Assembly: GCA_963819645.1 (NCBI GenBank)
Contig: CAWFWZ010000016.1
Span: 248,001-312,000, forward strand
Source of the DNA: CAVVDY01 sp963819645
GTDB taxonomy: Bacteria; Acidobacteriota; Terriglobia; Terriglobales; Acidobacteriaceae
Reading direction: 5' to 3'
DNA: 64,000 bases
The position numbers and the translations under genes are program-made. This document shows positions 9,297 to 21,203 of this stretch, one piece after another (position 1 is the stretch's first letter; each line of letters starts with the position of its first letter). The notes below the pieces were generated by a model that was given only the letters and a program-made list of their open reading frames with translations, was not told where the DNA came from and ran no database searches.

Positions 9297-10215
9297 ATGC
9301 GCCTCAGACAATGGCGGACGGTGATTGTCCGTTCCGGGCGAAGACATCGTCAACAATCACACTCTCGTCGTTTGCGGCTGCTCTCTCCTATTACTTCGTG
9401 ATGGCCTTCTTCCCTGCCCTGATCGCGCTGGCGGCCATCATCGCCTATCTGCCGATTCCAAATCTGTTCAACACCATAGTGAGCACGTTGTCGCGCGTGA
9501 TGCCGCCCGAGAGCATGGGATTGGTGCGCAAAGTGGTCGCCGAGATCATCACGCCGAACCGCGAGCGCGCTGCTTTCTTTCGGCTTGCTGGGGACGCTGT
9601 GGAGCGCCTCCGGCGGCTTCGCCAACATGATCGAGGCGCTCAACGTGGCCTACGACATCCCGGAGACGCGCCCGATCTGGAAGACTCGACTGCTGGCGCT
9701 CGAGCTGACCTTCGAGGTGGGAACACTCATCCTGTTCGCTTTCTCGGTGATGATTGTGGGGCCGGAGTTCGGAGAGTACCTGGCCTCGCACATGGGCGTC
9801 AGCTGGGCATTCGCAATGGCATGGCCGTATCTGCGCTACGTGCTGGCCGTAGCCTTCATCGTACTCGCGGTCGAGGGACTCTACTTTCATGGGCCCCAAC
9901 CTGAAGCAGCGCTTTCGCGACACCCTGCCCGGCGCTGTGCTGGCAGTGCTGGGATGGATTCTGCTCTCCACCCTGCTCAGCCTGTACGTGCATCACGTGG
10001 CCAACCTGAATAAGACCTACGGGGTGCTGGGCGGCGGCATCGCGCTGCTGCTGTGGATGTACTGGTCGAGCTTCGCCGTGCTGGTGGGGGCGGAGTTGAA
10101 CTCCGAGATCATCCAGGAGCGCGGCGATGGCAAGCTGCCGTTGAAACACCCTCCCCCAGCCAGGGTGCAGCCGCATCCGGCTACCACGGCGGACGAAGCG
10201 AAGCCGGCAGCGTGA
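9297..10215 (+). CDS. YihY/BrkB-family membrane protein (several frame changes)
   Basis: Polytopic inner-membrane protein of the YihY (formerly RNase BN) family, function uncertain. ATG 9297 has CGGAG upstream. The family core is split between frames: FAAALSYYFVMAFFPALIAL around 9365-9430; LGTLWSASGGFANMIEALNV and the segment through LAVAFIVLAVEGLYF at 9585-9890; LPGAVLAVLGWILLSTLLSL and YGVLGGGIALLLWMYW from 9890 to the stop. A further change is needed near 9335-9370 to join GEDIVNNHTL to the first helix. Six hydrophobic segments are recovered, as expected for the family. The C-terminus is Pro-rich. At least three indels in about 920 bases is the densest damage in the window. Confidence 0.7.
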
Positions 10216-10217
10216 GA

Positions 10218-10372
10218 AGCCGTCAGCTATCAGCTTGCGTCAGCTGTCAGTAAGGGCTGTCCGGATAAACCGACTCGAAGCGTAACCCATATCGGGCGTA
10301 ATGCTTTTACTGAGAGCTGACGGCTGATAGCTGACAGCCCACCTTCTCCGACACCTGACACCTGATACCCTG
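10218..10372. repeat. heptad-like inverted repeat (family C)
   Basis: Noncoding stretch built from units such as GTCAGCTATCAGC and CAGCTGTCAG on the left (10219-10250), answered in inverse orientation by GCTGACGGCTGATAGCTGAC on the right (about 10315-10336), followed by ACACCTGACACCTGATACC. The same vocabulary returns at 21859-21914, 51521-51694 and 59941-60193. Lies between yihY and queF. Confidence 0.75.
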
Positions 10373-10407
10373 CGGCCTTGTAAGCGGCTGGCAGCTAAAA
10401 TGAATTC

Positions 10408-10808
10408 ATGGTCAAGAGCGCACGCTATACCGAGAAGCACGCCGAGTCCGGTCTGGACGCCAAGTTTCCCGAGATCGAAACCTGGCCCAATCAGTTTCCG
10501 AATTACGAAATCGTCATCGATGTTCCGGAGTTCACCTCGGTCTGTCCCAAGACCGGTCTGCCCGACTTCGGCACGCTCTGGATCCGCTACATGCCCAATC
10601 GCGATTGCCTGGAGCTGAAGTCGCTGAAGGAATACCTCACCTGCTATCGCAATCTCGGAATCTTTCAGGAGAACATCGTCAATCGCGTGCTGGAAGACGT
10701 GGTGCGCGCCGCGCAAACCGAAGTGGGCGGAAGTGAAGGGGCGAGTTTCGTCCGCGCGGCGGGATCGGGACACTAGTAATCGCAAGGTACCCTAGACCGA
10801 AAAAGTAG
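10408..10808 (+). CDS. queF: NADPH-dependent 7-cyano-7-deazaguanine reductase QueF (two indels near the 3' end)
   Basis: Reduces preQ0 to preQ1 in queuosine synthesis; cytoplasmic. Unimodular type I QueF of about 133 residues. Visible: the nucleophile Cys in FTSVCPKTG and the family motif ELKSLKEYL. As given, the frame drifts after VVRAA and ends at 10776, but two single-base changes (near 10711 and in the GGGG at about 10737-10740) restore KPKWAEVKG and EFRPRGGIGTLVIARYP with a stop at 10806-10808, which is the expected QueF C-terminus. No clear ribosome site precedes the ATG. queG, for the last step of the same pathway, is at 49 kb. Confidence 0.9.
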
Positions 10809-11016
10809 CAGCCTGCCACGCCCTCTCGCGGCTATTTCCCTGTCCGATTCCGGACGACGAGACCGGCGACTGGGCAGAATCCTTCTGCCTCAAACCTACG
10901 CAGACGACCGTTCTCTATTGCGCCACAGTGCCTTAACCGTGCTGCGCTCTGGAACTGGACGTGCTCCTTCTGCGTAACTGGTAAACCAGAACACCTCGTG
11001 CGTGGAGGACCTGTCC

Positions 11017-13476
11017 ATGGAATCGCTACTGCAAGACCTGCGGTATGCCGCTCGTGTACTTCGCAAGAGCTCGGGATTCACCGCCATCGCCGTTTTGACG
11101 CTGGCACTCGCCATCGGTGCGACGACCGCGATCTTCAGCGTGGTCTATGGCGTGCTTCTGCGGCCGTTGCCTTACCCCGAGCCCGATAGGATCATGGCGA
11201 TTCACGAGGTCAACACCAAGGGCACGTGGTCGCGCCTGGCGGATCCGAACTTTGACGACTTTCGCGATCAGAACCACAGCTTCCAGGCGATCGCGAAATA
11301 TACGGAATATGTAGCGTCGGTCGCTGGCGGAGCGCAACCCACGCGGTCGCAGGTTGCGGAGGTATCAGGCGGCTTTTTTAAGGTGCTGCGCGCTCAACCA
11401 GTGATCGGTCGCGACCTGACTCCCGACGACACAAAGAAAGGAGCTGCTCCGGTAGCCCTCGTCAGCTATGGCTACTGGAAGCACTATCTGAACTCGACAG
11501 CCGACCTGTCGCAGTTGCACCTGAAAATCGGCAACACAGCCTATTCCGTTGTCGGAATCCTTCCAGGCACGTTCGATTTTCCGGCCGAAGCCGAGGTGTG
11601 GATTCCGGCAGACCTTGAGGGTGAGAACCCCAGTCGGACGTCTCACAATTTCTGGGGAATCGCCCGCTTGAAGGACGGCGTTACGGTTGAGCAGGCGCGC
11701 GACGACATCAGCGCTATTGCCCGCCGCATTCACGACAACGCCAACGATAAGACCGACTACCTGCTCAAGGATGGGACCGTTGTTCCCTTGCAGCAGTCGT
11801 TGACGGGGAAAGCTCGTTCCGCCCTGCTGATCCTTCTTGGAGCGGTGGCGTTTCTCTTAATGGTGGCGTGCGCTAACGTCGCCAACCTGATGCTGGCGCA
11901 AGCTGTCGGCGAGAAACCGCGAGCTGGCGATTCGCAGCGCGTTAGGCGCAACCCAGGCACGGCTGGTCCGGCAGTACCTTACCGAGTCGTTTCTCATTGC
12001 ATTTGCCGGCGGAGTCCTCGGCCTGCTGGGTGCGTTCGCCGGGGTCGCGGGTTTGATCGCGCTAGCCCCCGCCAATCTGCCGCGCCTCGAGAGCGTCTCC
12101 ATCGACCTTCCTGTGCTCGGGTTCGCCTTTCTGCTTTGCATGGCTGTCGCTGTCGGATTGGGCGCGTTCACCGCGCTGCGTGCCACCTCGCAGAGCGTGC
12201 GTGCAGGACTCGGCGAGGGTGGGCGTGAGCAGGCAGGATCACACCGCAGCCAGCGCGTGGGACGCGTGATTGTGGCGGCGCAGATTGCCATCACACTGGT
12301 GCTGGTGGTGGGAGCAGGTTTGCTGGGACGCAGCCTCATGAAGGTCCTCGAGGTGGATCCTGGGTTCCGCGTCGACAAGATCATCACCATGGACGTGAGC
12401 TTGCCGTGGCTGGACTCGCAAGACCAGAAAGGCAAGGGCACGCAGGGCATCTTCTACTCGAACCTGATTGAGCGGCTCAGGCACATTCCCGGCGTCCACA
12501 ATGTCGGCGCAGCCAGCGTACTGCCGATGGATGGCGGCCTGCCGGATGGCACGTTCCTGCTGATGACGCAGAACGAAGTCCCAACGAAATTCGCAGACTT
12601 TGAGCAACTCTGGACGCAGAAAGAACGCATGGGCACGGCAGATTTCTGCGTTGCGACCGCGGACTATTTCAATATCCTGGGGATTCCGCTGATCCGCGGA
12701 CGATTCTTCAACGATGGCGACGGACCGGACGCAAACCATGTCGCGGTTATCAGCGAGTCGCTGGCGCGCGAACGCTGGCCCGGGCAGGACCCCATCGGCC
12801 ACACCATCGAATTCGGCAACATGGATGGCGACCTGCGCCTGCTGACCATCGTCGGGATAGTAGGCGATGTGCACCAGGACAGCCTTGATGCTCCGCCGCG
12901 TCCGACAGTGTATGTCGATCTCTTCCAGCGGCCATTTCCGGCGATGGCTATCACCATGCTGACCGATGCCGACACGCAGATGGTGACCTCGGCAGCGCGC
13001 GGAATTTTGCACGACCTCAATCCGGACATTCCGCCGAAATTCCGCACCTTCGCGCAGGTCTATTCGGCTTCGCTGGGTTCGCGCCGCTTCAACCTGATCC
13101 TCATCGCGTTCTTCGGTGCGGTCGCGCTGCTGCTGGCCATTGCCGGAGTATTCGGCGTGATGGCGTACTCGGTCAGCCGGCGCACGCGCGAGATTGGCAT
13201 ACGCGTGGCCGTAGGAGCTACCTATCACGATGTGGTAGCGATGATCGTGCGCCAGGGATTGCGAACCGATTCTGATTGGCGTCGCCGTCGGGCTGATTGG
13301 CGCGATTGGCGCTCACCCGTACGATGCAGTCGCTGCTGTTCGGCGTGACGGCAACCGATCCGCTAACCTTTGTCGGCGTGATCGTGCTGCTAGTCGCGGC
13401 TGCGCTGCTGGCCTGCTACATGCCGGCGCGGAGAGCAACGAAGGTGGATCCGGTGGTGGCGCTGAGGAGCGAGTAG
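11017..13476 (+). CDS. MacB-like duplicated orphan permease, ADOP family (three frame changes)
   Basis: Large inner-membrane protein related to the MacB/FtsX permease half of ABC exporters, without its own ATPase. ATG 11017 follows GGAGG at 11004-11008. N-terminus LLQDLRYAARVLRKSSGFT and a first helix (AIAVLTLALAIGATTAIF) are typical of the family. A periplasmic core domain follows, then three helices (from LLILLGAVAFLLMVACANV). The frame changes near 11915, after which the second permease unit begins (RVIVAAQIAITLVLVVGAG), with a second core domain and closing helices. Two more changes near 13270 and 13315 recover MQSLLFGVTATDPLTFVG and the final VDPVVALRSE before the stop at 13476. Total about 815 residues, normal for the family. 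The substrate is unknown. Confidence 0.85.
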
Positions 13477-13579
13477 AAATTGTCATCACGAGCGAAGCGA
13501 GGGTTCTGCTCTTCGTATAGAGGCCACTGATCCTGGTGCACAGCGACGCTGTAAGCAAATGTCTAGTTGCATTGCTCTC

Positions 13580-15130
<1,551 letters not shown>

Positions 15131-15205
15131 GGGGGCGATTATAGCGGGGAGCGGCGTGCGGGCTATGAGGTGGTCGTCACAGGGGCTTGTGACGGGGTAA
15201 ACCTT

Positions 15206-15517
15206 TCACCACGAAGTACACGGAGGTCACGGAGGAAGAAATCTAAGCTTAAGAACCCTTCGCTCGCGAAGGGTGGCTTCGCGAGATGAACGGCAGAAGG
15301 TTCGCAACTGAATCAGCTTTGTATCAGGGCCCGACTTCAGTCGGGCCGACGACGCATGGAAATCCCTGGGCTTCAGCCCCTGCGACGGCTTCTCAAACTG
15401 CTCAGGGCCTAAAGGCCTTAGTTAACGCGATTTTAGCGGCCCGGCTAAAGCCGTGCCCTGATACAAACCATCGCCAAGCGTTCCTCTGTGCCCTCCGTGC
15501 CTCCGTGGTGAAAAAGC
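15206..15517. repeat. nested inverted repeats (family E outside, family A inside)
   Basis: Outer pair: TTTCACCACGAAGTACACGG at 15206-15242 against the inverse CCTCCGTGCCTCCGTGGTGA around 15494-15513. Inside it lies a 150-base element (15318-15467) that begins TTTGTATCAGGGC and ends in the exact inverse GCCCTGATACAAA. The inner element carries its own hairpins (GGGCCCGACTTCAGTCGGGC-like, GGGCTTCAGCCCC, GGGCCTAAAGGCC). No transposase frame is present. Sits between the carboxyltransferase and thiL, both on the minus strand. Confidence 0.8.
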
Positions 15518-15520
15518 CTT

Positions 15521-16460
15521 TCAGCCGAAGTGCTGCCATCCGCCAGGTTGCAGCAGTCTGGTTTTGCCTTGCGCGTCGGCAAGCGAATTGACATCTCCGT
15601 CCACGATCTCGCCGATGCGCGTTACCTCGACTCCGTCAATGAGCTTCGGAACCTTAGCTCCTGGAGCGGCCGTGAAGAGCAGTTCGTAATCTTCGCCGCC
15701 GTGCAGAGCGAACTCCGGTCCGCGCGGGCCAGACGTGCGCGGCAGCGACTCGGCGTAGATCACTGCTCCGACGCCACTCTCTTCGCAGATGTGCCCAAGA
15801 TCGACCGAGAGGCCGTCGCTGGTATCGATCATCGCCGAAGCCAGCTTCTTCTCGCGCAGGTAGCTGGCCGACGCGCAACTCGCGGCTCGGGATAAAAGTG
15901 CCGCTGATGAGTGGCGCGGCGTGGCTTCTTCCCTTCCCGCAGCAGCTCCAACGTTGCCACCGAGGCGCCCAATGTTCCCGTGATGTAAATGAAATCACCA
16001 ACGCGCGCCCCTGAGCGCAGAACGCCCTTGCCCTTCGGGACGGACCCGAGCACCACGATGTCAGCCAACACTCCCGCCGGAGATTCGGCGATATCGCCCC
16101 CGGCAAGCTGCACTTCATATTGCTCTCGCCAGCTTCAGAAATCCCGCGAAGAACTGATCCACCCACTTCTGCGGAATTTCTTTCGGCAGTGCCAGCGACA
16201 AAAACGCCGCCCGCGGCTCCCCTCCCATGGCAGCGATATCGCTCAGACCGCGAGCCAGGCAGCGCCAGCCGACCGAGTCAGCCGGGTGCCACTCGCGCCG
16301 GAAATGAACGTTCTCGATGCTGAAGTCGGTGGTGATGAGAGCTTCGTGGCCTTTGCGGCAGGCCAATGACAGCGCAGTCGTCACCGATGCCCATGCCGTC
16401 CGACAAGCCTCCAGCCATGCGCCGGATCGTAGCGATCAATTGTCTTTCACGCAGGGGCAC
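15521..16460 (-). CDS. thiL: thiamine-monophosphate kinase ThiL (three frame changes)
   Basis: ATP-dependent phosphorylation of thiamine monophosphate to thiamine diphosphate; cytoplasmic. The protein is spread over frames: MPLRERQLIATIRRMAG with GIGDDCAV (16460 to about 16380); then TTDFSIENVHFRREWHPAD and LARGLSDIAAMGGEPRAAF (to about 16125); then VQLAGGDIAESPAGVLADIV and DFIYITGTLGASVATLEL (to about 15890); then MIDTSDGLSVDLGHICEESG and FALHGGEDYELLFTA. The Mg-binding GDD, the GGD pair, DTSDGL and GGEDYEL motifs of ThiL are all there in the right order. Expected length about 310 residues. Because the enzyme is needed for the coenzyme in most bacteria, the indels are more likely sequence errors than decay. 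Confidence 0.85.
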
Positions 16461-16612
16461 AGAGTCCTCTCGGAAGAGTAAGGGCCACTATAGATGATAA
16501 GGAGCGTGCCTACCGAGCCTCGCTGCGGGTTTCAGAAGTCTTGCCTGCATCCGCACCCGTCAGTGTGTTGGCCCACTGCGTTGCCTCGAGATAAAAAGCC
16601 GACACTTTCGCT

Positions 16613-17746
16613 TCATCGATTCCAAGTCTGTCTGGCTGTCTCGACACACTGTGCCCAGTCGCCGCGCTCATATTCAGTCATCAAGGCGAGAATGTCGTGG
16701 CAAATGCCGGGCGCGCCAAGCAGAGCGTCGCTTAAGGCGCTGGCGATCGGCATATGCTGCAGCAGGTTTTCCAGAGAGGTTTCCAGCAGGGCAGGAAATG
16801 CGGACAGCATTCCCATCCAAAACGCGCCCGGCATCGACTGAACTATCGCGCCGGCCGTAAGTTCGCAGAATCGGGCGCGTGCCAGCGCCCAGGTGATCAA
16901 CTCCAAGGGCTTGCGGTGGCAGTTTTCAGCCACGGCACATACGATCAGCCATTTCCGTGTTTCTTGCTCGCCCAGCAGTGACAGCGCATGTCTGATCGAC
17001 GTGACTCTGACTCGAAAGGCGAAGGCGACCGAGTTCAAGTAATGGAGAAGGCGCAGGCTCAGCGAGGGCTCGGAGCGAATCAAGTCTTCTATCAGCCGCA
17101 GGTCCAGCTCCGGCTCCTGGGCCGCCTGCAACAGACGGAAGTAATTGGAATGGAGCTCGATGTTTGTTCTTCGTACGACCTCGGGCTTTTGGTAGAAGAA
17201 GCCCTGAAAAAGTTCGTATCCCATGTGCATCGCCGCCCGATGCTCTTCCTCGTCTTCTACCTTCTCGGCGAGCGCCATTATTTCGCGGCGGCGAAGTTCG
17301 TACGCCATGGTCGCCTGGGCAACACGGCTGGCCAGTCGAAAGTCCACCTTGACGATGTCAGCCAGCGGCAGATAGGCTTCCACCTCGCGCAACGAAACCA
17401 CGTCGTCGAGAGCGATCCGGTAGCCCTTCTCCTTCAGCGAACGGCATGCCTCCAGCACTTCTGCGTCAGGCAGAACGTCCTCCAGGACTTCCACCACCGT
17501 CCGGGCGGGAGGCAGCACTTCGATTAACCGATTGACGAGCACCGACCGGGTGCAATTCACCAGGGCGAGTTTGTCGCCACAAAGCTGTTCCAGTCCCCAC
17601 AGAATGGAGTTGTCGAGCGTGACGTGCGTAGCCTCATCTGAGTCGCTGAATTGGGCGGCGGATTCGAACCCGGAGCGAAACAGGATCTCGTAACCGAAGA
17701 CCGTCATGTTGCGCATGAACACCGGTTGACGAGCTGCGAACCGCAT
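16613..17746 (-). CDS. EAL-HDOD signalling protein, YuxH type
   Basis: 377-residue cytoplasmic protein. Residues about 1-195 form an EAL-type domain, but the signature is degenerate: FGYEILFRS stands where active c-di-GMP phosphodiesterases have EALLR, and VKVDF and GYELFQGFFYQKP remain. Residues about 200-370 form an HDOD domain (LRLIEDLIRSEPSLSLRLLH, then VTSIRHALSLLGEQETRKWL). Proteins of this build (YuxH/CdgJ) affect motility and signalling; the lost metal ligands suggest that this EAL domain does not cut c-di-GMP but may bind it or a protein partner. It stands alone. Confidence 0.85.
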   Translation of the reverse strand: MRFAARQPVFMRNMTVFGYEILFRSGFESAAQFSDSDEATHVTLDNSILWGLEQLCGDKLALVNCTRSVLVNRLIEVLPPARTVVEVLEDVLPDAEVLEACRSLKEKGYRIALDDVVSLREVEAYLPLADIVKVDFRLASRVAQATMAYELRRREIMALAEKVEDEEEHRAAMHMGYELFQGFFYQKPEVVRRTNIELHSNYFRLLQAAQEPELDLRLIEDLIRSEPSLSLRLLHYLNSVAFAFRVRVTSIRHALSLLGEQETRKWLIVCAVAENCHRKPLELITWALARARFCELTAGAIVQSMPGAFWMGMLSAFPALLETSLENLLQHMPIASALSDALLGAPGICHDILALMTEYERGDWAQCVETARQTWNR

Positions 17747-18211
17747 CTGCGCTTACCCCAGCAAAATTGAAGCCGCCATTCATCACTATCGGCACCCGCC
17801 GGGCAGCGCATCAACCGAGCTTTGTGGGAGCGGTACGAGAGTTACTGAACATGTCCCTTGGGCCAAAAACTGCAAATGTGGGCAATTCAGACAGCGCCGG
17901 CCGGCAGTTAAGCGTCAAAGCAGGTATCACTTTCAATTCGCTCATTCAAAAGAGGTTCAGTGATCTGAGTCACACGTGGCGGTTCACTTGTCGTTGACAT
18001 GGAGGATTAGCGGCTGGTAGGGTTTGAACTTCGTACCACACAACAACCGGCGCCCAACGGAAGTGCTTGCGCAACTGATTTGGGTGAGAGCCGTCAACCT
18101 CACGGTTCTCCTGGGCTCGCAGTGACAGCCGAGCCCCTTAATAAAACGATACAGAGCTTTCCGGGCCCCGCAGAAATCCACCGGAACGGTTTTGTCAGAG
18201 GATATTTGATT
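17747..18211. other. long leader region of the M23 gene, no gene seen
   Basis: 465 bases between divergent genes. No coding frame with a credible start was found. Near 18085-18110 there is an imperfect hairpin, GAGAGCCGT-caacctc-ACGGTTCTC, inside a GC-rich stretch preceded by TTTGGGTGA. A ribosome site AGAGGAT lies at the right edge. See the finding on a possible structured leader. Confidence 0.35.
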
Positions 18212-19166
18212 TTGCGTAAACGGTTTTACATACTCTTCGTAGCGCGTGATGCAGAAGGTCAGCTACGAAAGATTCCCATCCCTATTCATTATTTATATGT
18301 CTTCATGGCTGGCGCTCTGCTGGGAATGTTCACTATTACCGGCATGGCGGGTTCGTATGCGCGCATGTTATGGAAGGTAGCTCGCTTCAACGAGCTGCGC
18401 TCCGAGAAGAAGGCGCTGCAGACGCAGTACAGAGCAACTGGAATCGGTATCGCACGAGAAGGACGTTCAAGTCGCCTCGCTGGGCTCTCTGGCCAACGAA
18501 GTTTCCGTCATCTACGGCCTCAAACCGAATCCCAAGCTCATGGCTGAACCCGACAAGCCAATGCCGCCGGAGCAGGTGAAGTACACCATCGACCAGCTCT
18601 ACGCGTTGCGCAGCTCAGCCCTGACGGGTACCGCGACAACCGCCCTCGGCCTTGGCCTAACCCACCAGGCAACGCTCAACGAATGGGCGCGCATGGCGGC
18701 GGCTCCGACCTTGTGGCCGGTGACAGGTCCCATCACCAGTTCCTTCGGCGAGCGCATCGACCCGTTCAACGGTGAAGGCGCATTCCACTCTGGAATCGAT
18801 ATCTCTTGCTCGTATGGCCAGCCGGTCATCGCCCCGGCGGATGGAACCGTCACCTACGCCGACGTGCATCCCGGCTATGGACGCATGCTTGAGATTGACC
18901 ATGGCAACGGGATTGTCACCCGTTACGGCCATTTATCCGGATTTGCGGTTGCTGACGGAGACACCGTGCGACGCGGCCAGGTAATCGGGTATGTGGGCTT
19001 GAGCGGACGTAGTACCGGCCCGCACCTGCACTACGAAGTGCGCATCAACGACACGCCGGTGAATCCACACAAATATCTGCGTACCACCAACGCCCTGCTC
19101 GCTGGATCGACGGGCAGCAAGCCCTCGGACAAAGAGAGCCAACGATCGGCGATCGGCACTCCCTAG
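18212..19166 (+). CDS. M23-family peptidoglycan endopeptidase (one frame change)
   Basis: Membrane-anchored LytM-type metallopeptidase that cuts peptidoglycan cross-links in the periplasm. Start is probably TTG 18212, 8 bases after AGAGGAT, giving RKRFYILFVARDAEGQLRK. One membrane helix (YVFMAGALLGMFTITGMAG) and a short coiled coil follow. The frame changes near 18428; joining gives EQLESVSHEKDVQVASLGSL and then MAEPDKPMPPEQ without a gap. The catalytic domain (about residues 170-290) has the zinc motif HSGIDI, the core GNGIVTRYGHLSG and the HLHYEVRI motif with both zinc-site His. Ends with a short Ser/Lys tail. About 318 residues when repaired. Confidence 0.88.
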
Positions 19167-19184
19167 CTCACGCCGAGGTTCGAC

Positions 19185-19580
19185 TTACCACGCCGGTTTG
19201 CCATCCTTGAAGCGGAGCGTCACTGTGTCTCCGCTTTTTGTCACTTCGCGGGCGAGGATCAAGTCAGCGCTGCCCTGCTTGACCTTGGAGCCGGTGATCT
19301 GGACGGCGTCGCCCATCGCAAACGTGACGCCCATTTCGTCCAGGAAACTCTTCGGGCATAAAAATACCTGGGTCTTCTCCTCACCGTTTTTGATGACCAG
19401 GTAAGCTATCGGCTTTCCACCTGTGGGCGGAACGAGTTTCAGCTCTTCAACCGTTCCCTTTAGCTCGGCTTCGGTCGCAGGATCGTATTGTGGCTGCGTC
19501 TGCGCGACGAGGCAAGGAGTGACCAGAGCGATCGCCGCCAGGACGAGAAAGTGCTTGCGCATGGGGCCGCTTGCAGGCAT
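19185..19580 (-). CDS. small secreted protein, OB-fold-like (paralogue of 2192-2623)
   Basis: About 131 residues with a signal peptide (HFLVLAAIALVTPCLVAQ). ATG 19580 is preceded by GGAGG at 5 bases; an internal ATG at 19562 is an alternative. Strand pattern matches the protein at 2192-2623: AELKGTVEEL, then KTQVFLCPKSFLDEMGV, FAMGDAVQITGSKV, LILAREVTKSGDTVTLRFKD and a final GKPAW. Function unknown. Convergent with the M23 gene, 18 bases apart. Confidence 0.75.
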   Translation of the reverse strand: MPASGPMRKHFLVLAAIALVTPCLVAQTQPQYDPATEAELKGTVEELKLVPPTGGKPIAYLVIKNGEEKTQVFLCPKSFLDEMGVTFAMGDAVQITGSKVKQGSADLILAREVTKSGDTVTLRFKDGKPAW

Positions 19581-19666
19581 GGCTGCCTCCATGCCGCGCA
19601 ATGTTAGGACGGATACCGCCTGAACGCAAGCGGAATGGAGCGGCAAAGCTCCATCCGCCCCGTTCG

Positions 19667-20395
19667 CTAGGCTGCTCGATTCTTGCGGTTACCCCTGTTC
19701 GTCCCCTTCGATGCCTTGTTGGCATCGACGCTGGCCGACTCGCGTTTGCCGGTTGGAATAGCTTTGTTCGGCGCCGACCGGCTGCGCTGCTGGCGCGACT
19801 TCTCATCGGCGTGCATGTCGAGCGGATGCGTGCCCGGATCCTCGCCTTCGGTCTCGCCGCTGCGCGGGTCGGCAATGAACAGCAGGTCGGAAAGATCGCT
19901 GGCGTGCTCTTCCTCTTCACGCAAGATGTGTTCGATCATCACGCGAGTGGTCGGATCATGATCGGCAAAATGTCGGATCATCTTCTGATAGACCTCGATG
20001 ACAATGCGCTCGGCGATGAGGTCTTCGCGGATCATATCCGCCAGCGTCTCGCCCTCGACGTATTGCGATACCGACCGCTGTAGCAGCGACGCTGGGTTGA
20101 AGTCGGGCTTGCCCCCGAGCTGCTGAATGCGTTCGGCAATCTCGTCCGCGTGCTCGCGCTCAGCGTCGGCATGCTCCTTGAACTCGTCGCGCACCGCCAT
20201 ACCATGAACGCCAGTCGCCATGAAGTAATGGTGCATGTAGCGCAGCACGCAGACGATTTCGGTCGCGAGCGCTTCGTTGAGAATGGAAATGGTCTGCTTG
20301 GCGTCACCCTCGTAGGTGTCGGTGACTGCGCCTTCATCAATCTTCTGCTCCGCGCGCGCGCGAATCTCTTCCACATCGTTCACAAATTTTGGCAT
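19667..20395 (-). CDS. ferritin-like (bacterioferritin-type) protein with basic tail
   Basis: Iron-handling or DNA-protecting four-helix protein. Residues about 35-175 form the ferritin-like bundle: metal-binding pattern ILNEALATEIVCVLRYMHHY, EHADAEREHADEIAERIQQL and HILREEEEHASDL give the repeated E..EH ligands. Residues about 190-242 are an unusual Arg/Lys/Ser-rich disordered tail (SRQQRSRSAPNKAIPTGKRE and more), which could bind DNA, as tails do in Dps-like proteins (inference). Full length 242 residues. The gene lies alone; ATG 20395 has a modest upstream AGGAG. Confidence 0.85.
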   Translation of the reverse strand: MPKFVNDVEEIRARAEQKIDEGAVTDTYEGDAKQTISILNEALATEIVCVLRYMHHYFMATGVHGMAVRDEFKEHADAEREHADEIAERIQQLGGKPDFNPASLLQRSVSQYVEGETLADMIREDLIAERIVIEVYQKMIRHFADHDPTTRVMIEHILREEEEHASDLSDLLFIADPRSGETEGEDPGTHPLDMHADEKSRQQRSRSAPNKAIPTGKRESASVDANKASKGTNRGNRKNRAA

Positions 20396-20511
20396 GACTC
20401 CTAAAACCTCGTCGGGGAACTACCGTCGGAGCGTCCCAACGAGCGCCCATGCGGGCTCGGGCGGGACGAGGCGGTGCATCCGTTTAGAAGCAGAGAAGGA
20501 ACAGCGGGATG

Positions 20512-21174
20512 TCAGCTCTCGATGTCAATTTCCAATCGGAGCAGACCGAGCTCACGTACTTGGCGCATTCGAACCACCGCCAGCGAAGAAATGACAAGAT
20601 GGGCAAACGCGATCTCCTCAGCCGTGTAGGTGGTTGACACCCCGATGGCAGTAGCGCCCGCGGCCTGCGCGGAGCGTATTCCCGATGGCGCGTCTTCAAA
20701 AACCAGGCAAGCGCCGGCGGGATAGCCGAGGGCGGCTGCGCCTGTCAGATAAGGCTCGGGATGAGGTTTGCCGTTCGCCACTTCGTCGGCTGCAATCATG
20801 TTTGCCGGAACCGGTAGCCCGACAGTCTGAAGCCGCTTAGTCGCCAGCCTTCGGGTACCGGAAGTGACGATGGTGTATCGATCTCGCGGGATGGCGTTCA
20901 GCAACTCCTTGGCGCCGGGCAGCAGACGCAGGCCGTCGGTGTCGTCGAGTTCCATCTGCTCGATGATGCGAAATTCGCGCTCGGCATCGAGCTGCGGAGC
21001 TACCTTACGGACGGTCTCGATTGCCTTTTGTCCATGCGCCACATGCACGACGTACTCTGGATCGAGACCGTGGTGCAACGCCCACTCTGACCACACGCGC
21101 GTGACGCACGGGGTGGAGTCGACCAAGACTCCATCGAGGTCGAACAGCACCGCCTGGCAGGCGAAGAGGGGCAT
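20512..21174 (-). CDS. HAD-superfamily sugar phosphatase/phosphoglucomutase-like
   Basis: Cytoplasmic HAD hydrolase with the CbbY/YfbT look: motif I DLDGVLVDST, cap start HHGLDPEYVVHVAHGQK, motif II YTIVTSGT, motif III Lys in GKPHPEPYL and motif IV VFEDAPSG. These fit small sugar phosphatases or beta-phosphoglucomutase; the substrate cannot be named. I chose ATG 21174 (MPLFACQAVLFD); the longer frame to 21246 would overlap the Uma2 gene by 43 bases. About 220 residues. Confidence 0.85.
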   Translation of the reverse strand: MPLFACQAVLFDLDGVLVDSTPCVTRVWSEWALHHGLDPEYVVHVAHGQKAIETVRKVAPQLDAEREFRIIEQMELDDTDGLRLLPGAKELLNAIPRDRYTIVTSGTRRLATKRLQTVGLPVPANMIAADEVANGKPHPEPYLTGAAALGYPAGACLVFEDAPSGIRSAQAAGATAIGVSTTYTAEEIAFAHLVISSLAVVRMRQVRELGLLRLEIDIES

Positions 21175-21203
21175 AGCGGAGGGCCGCTGGTCGTGGGCAA
21201 GAC

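Noticed and set aside
15206..15517. insertion sequence
   Set aside because: Inverted ends are present, but there is no transposase and the length is only about 300 bases.
18000..18060. tRNA-like GGTAGGGTTTGAACTTCG
   Set aside because: No acceptor or anticodon stem can be formed around it.
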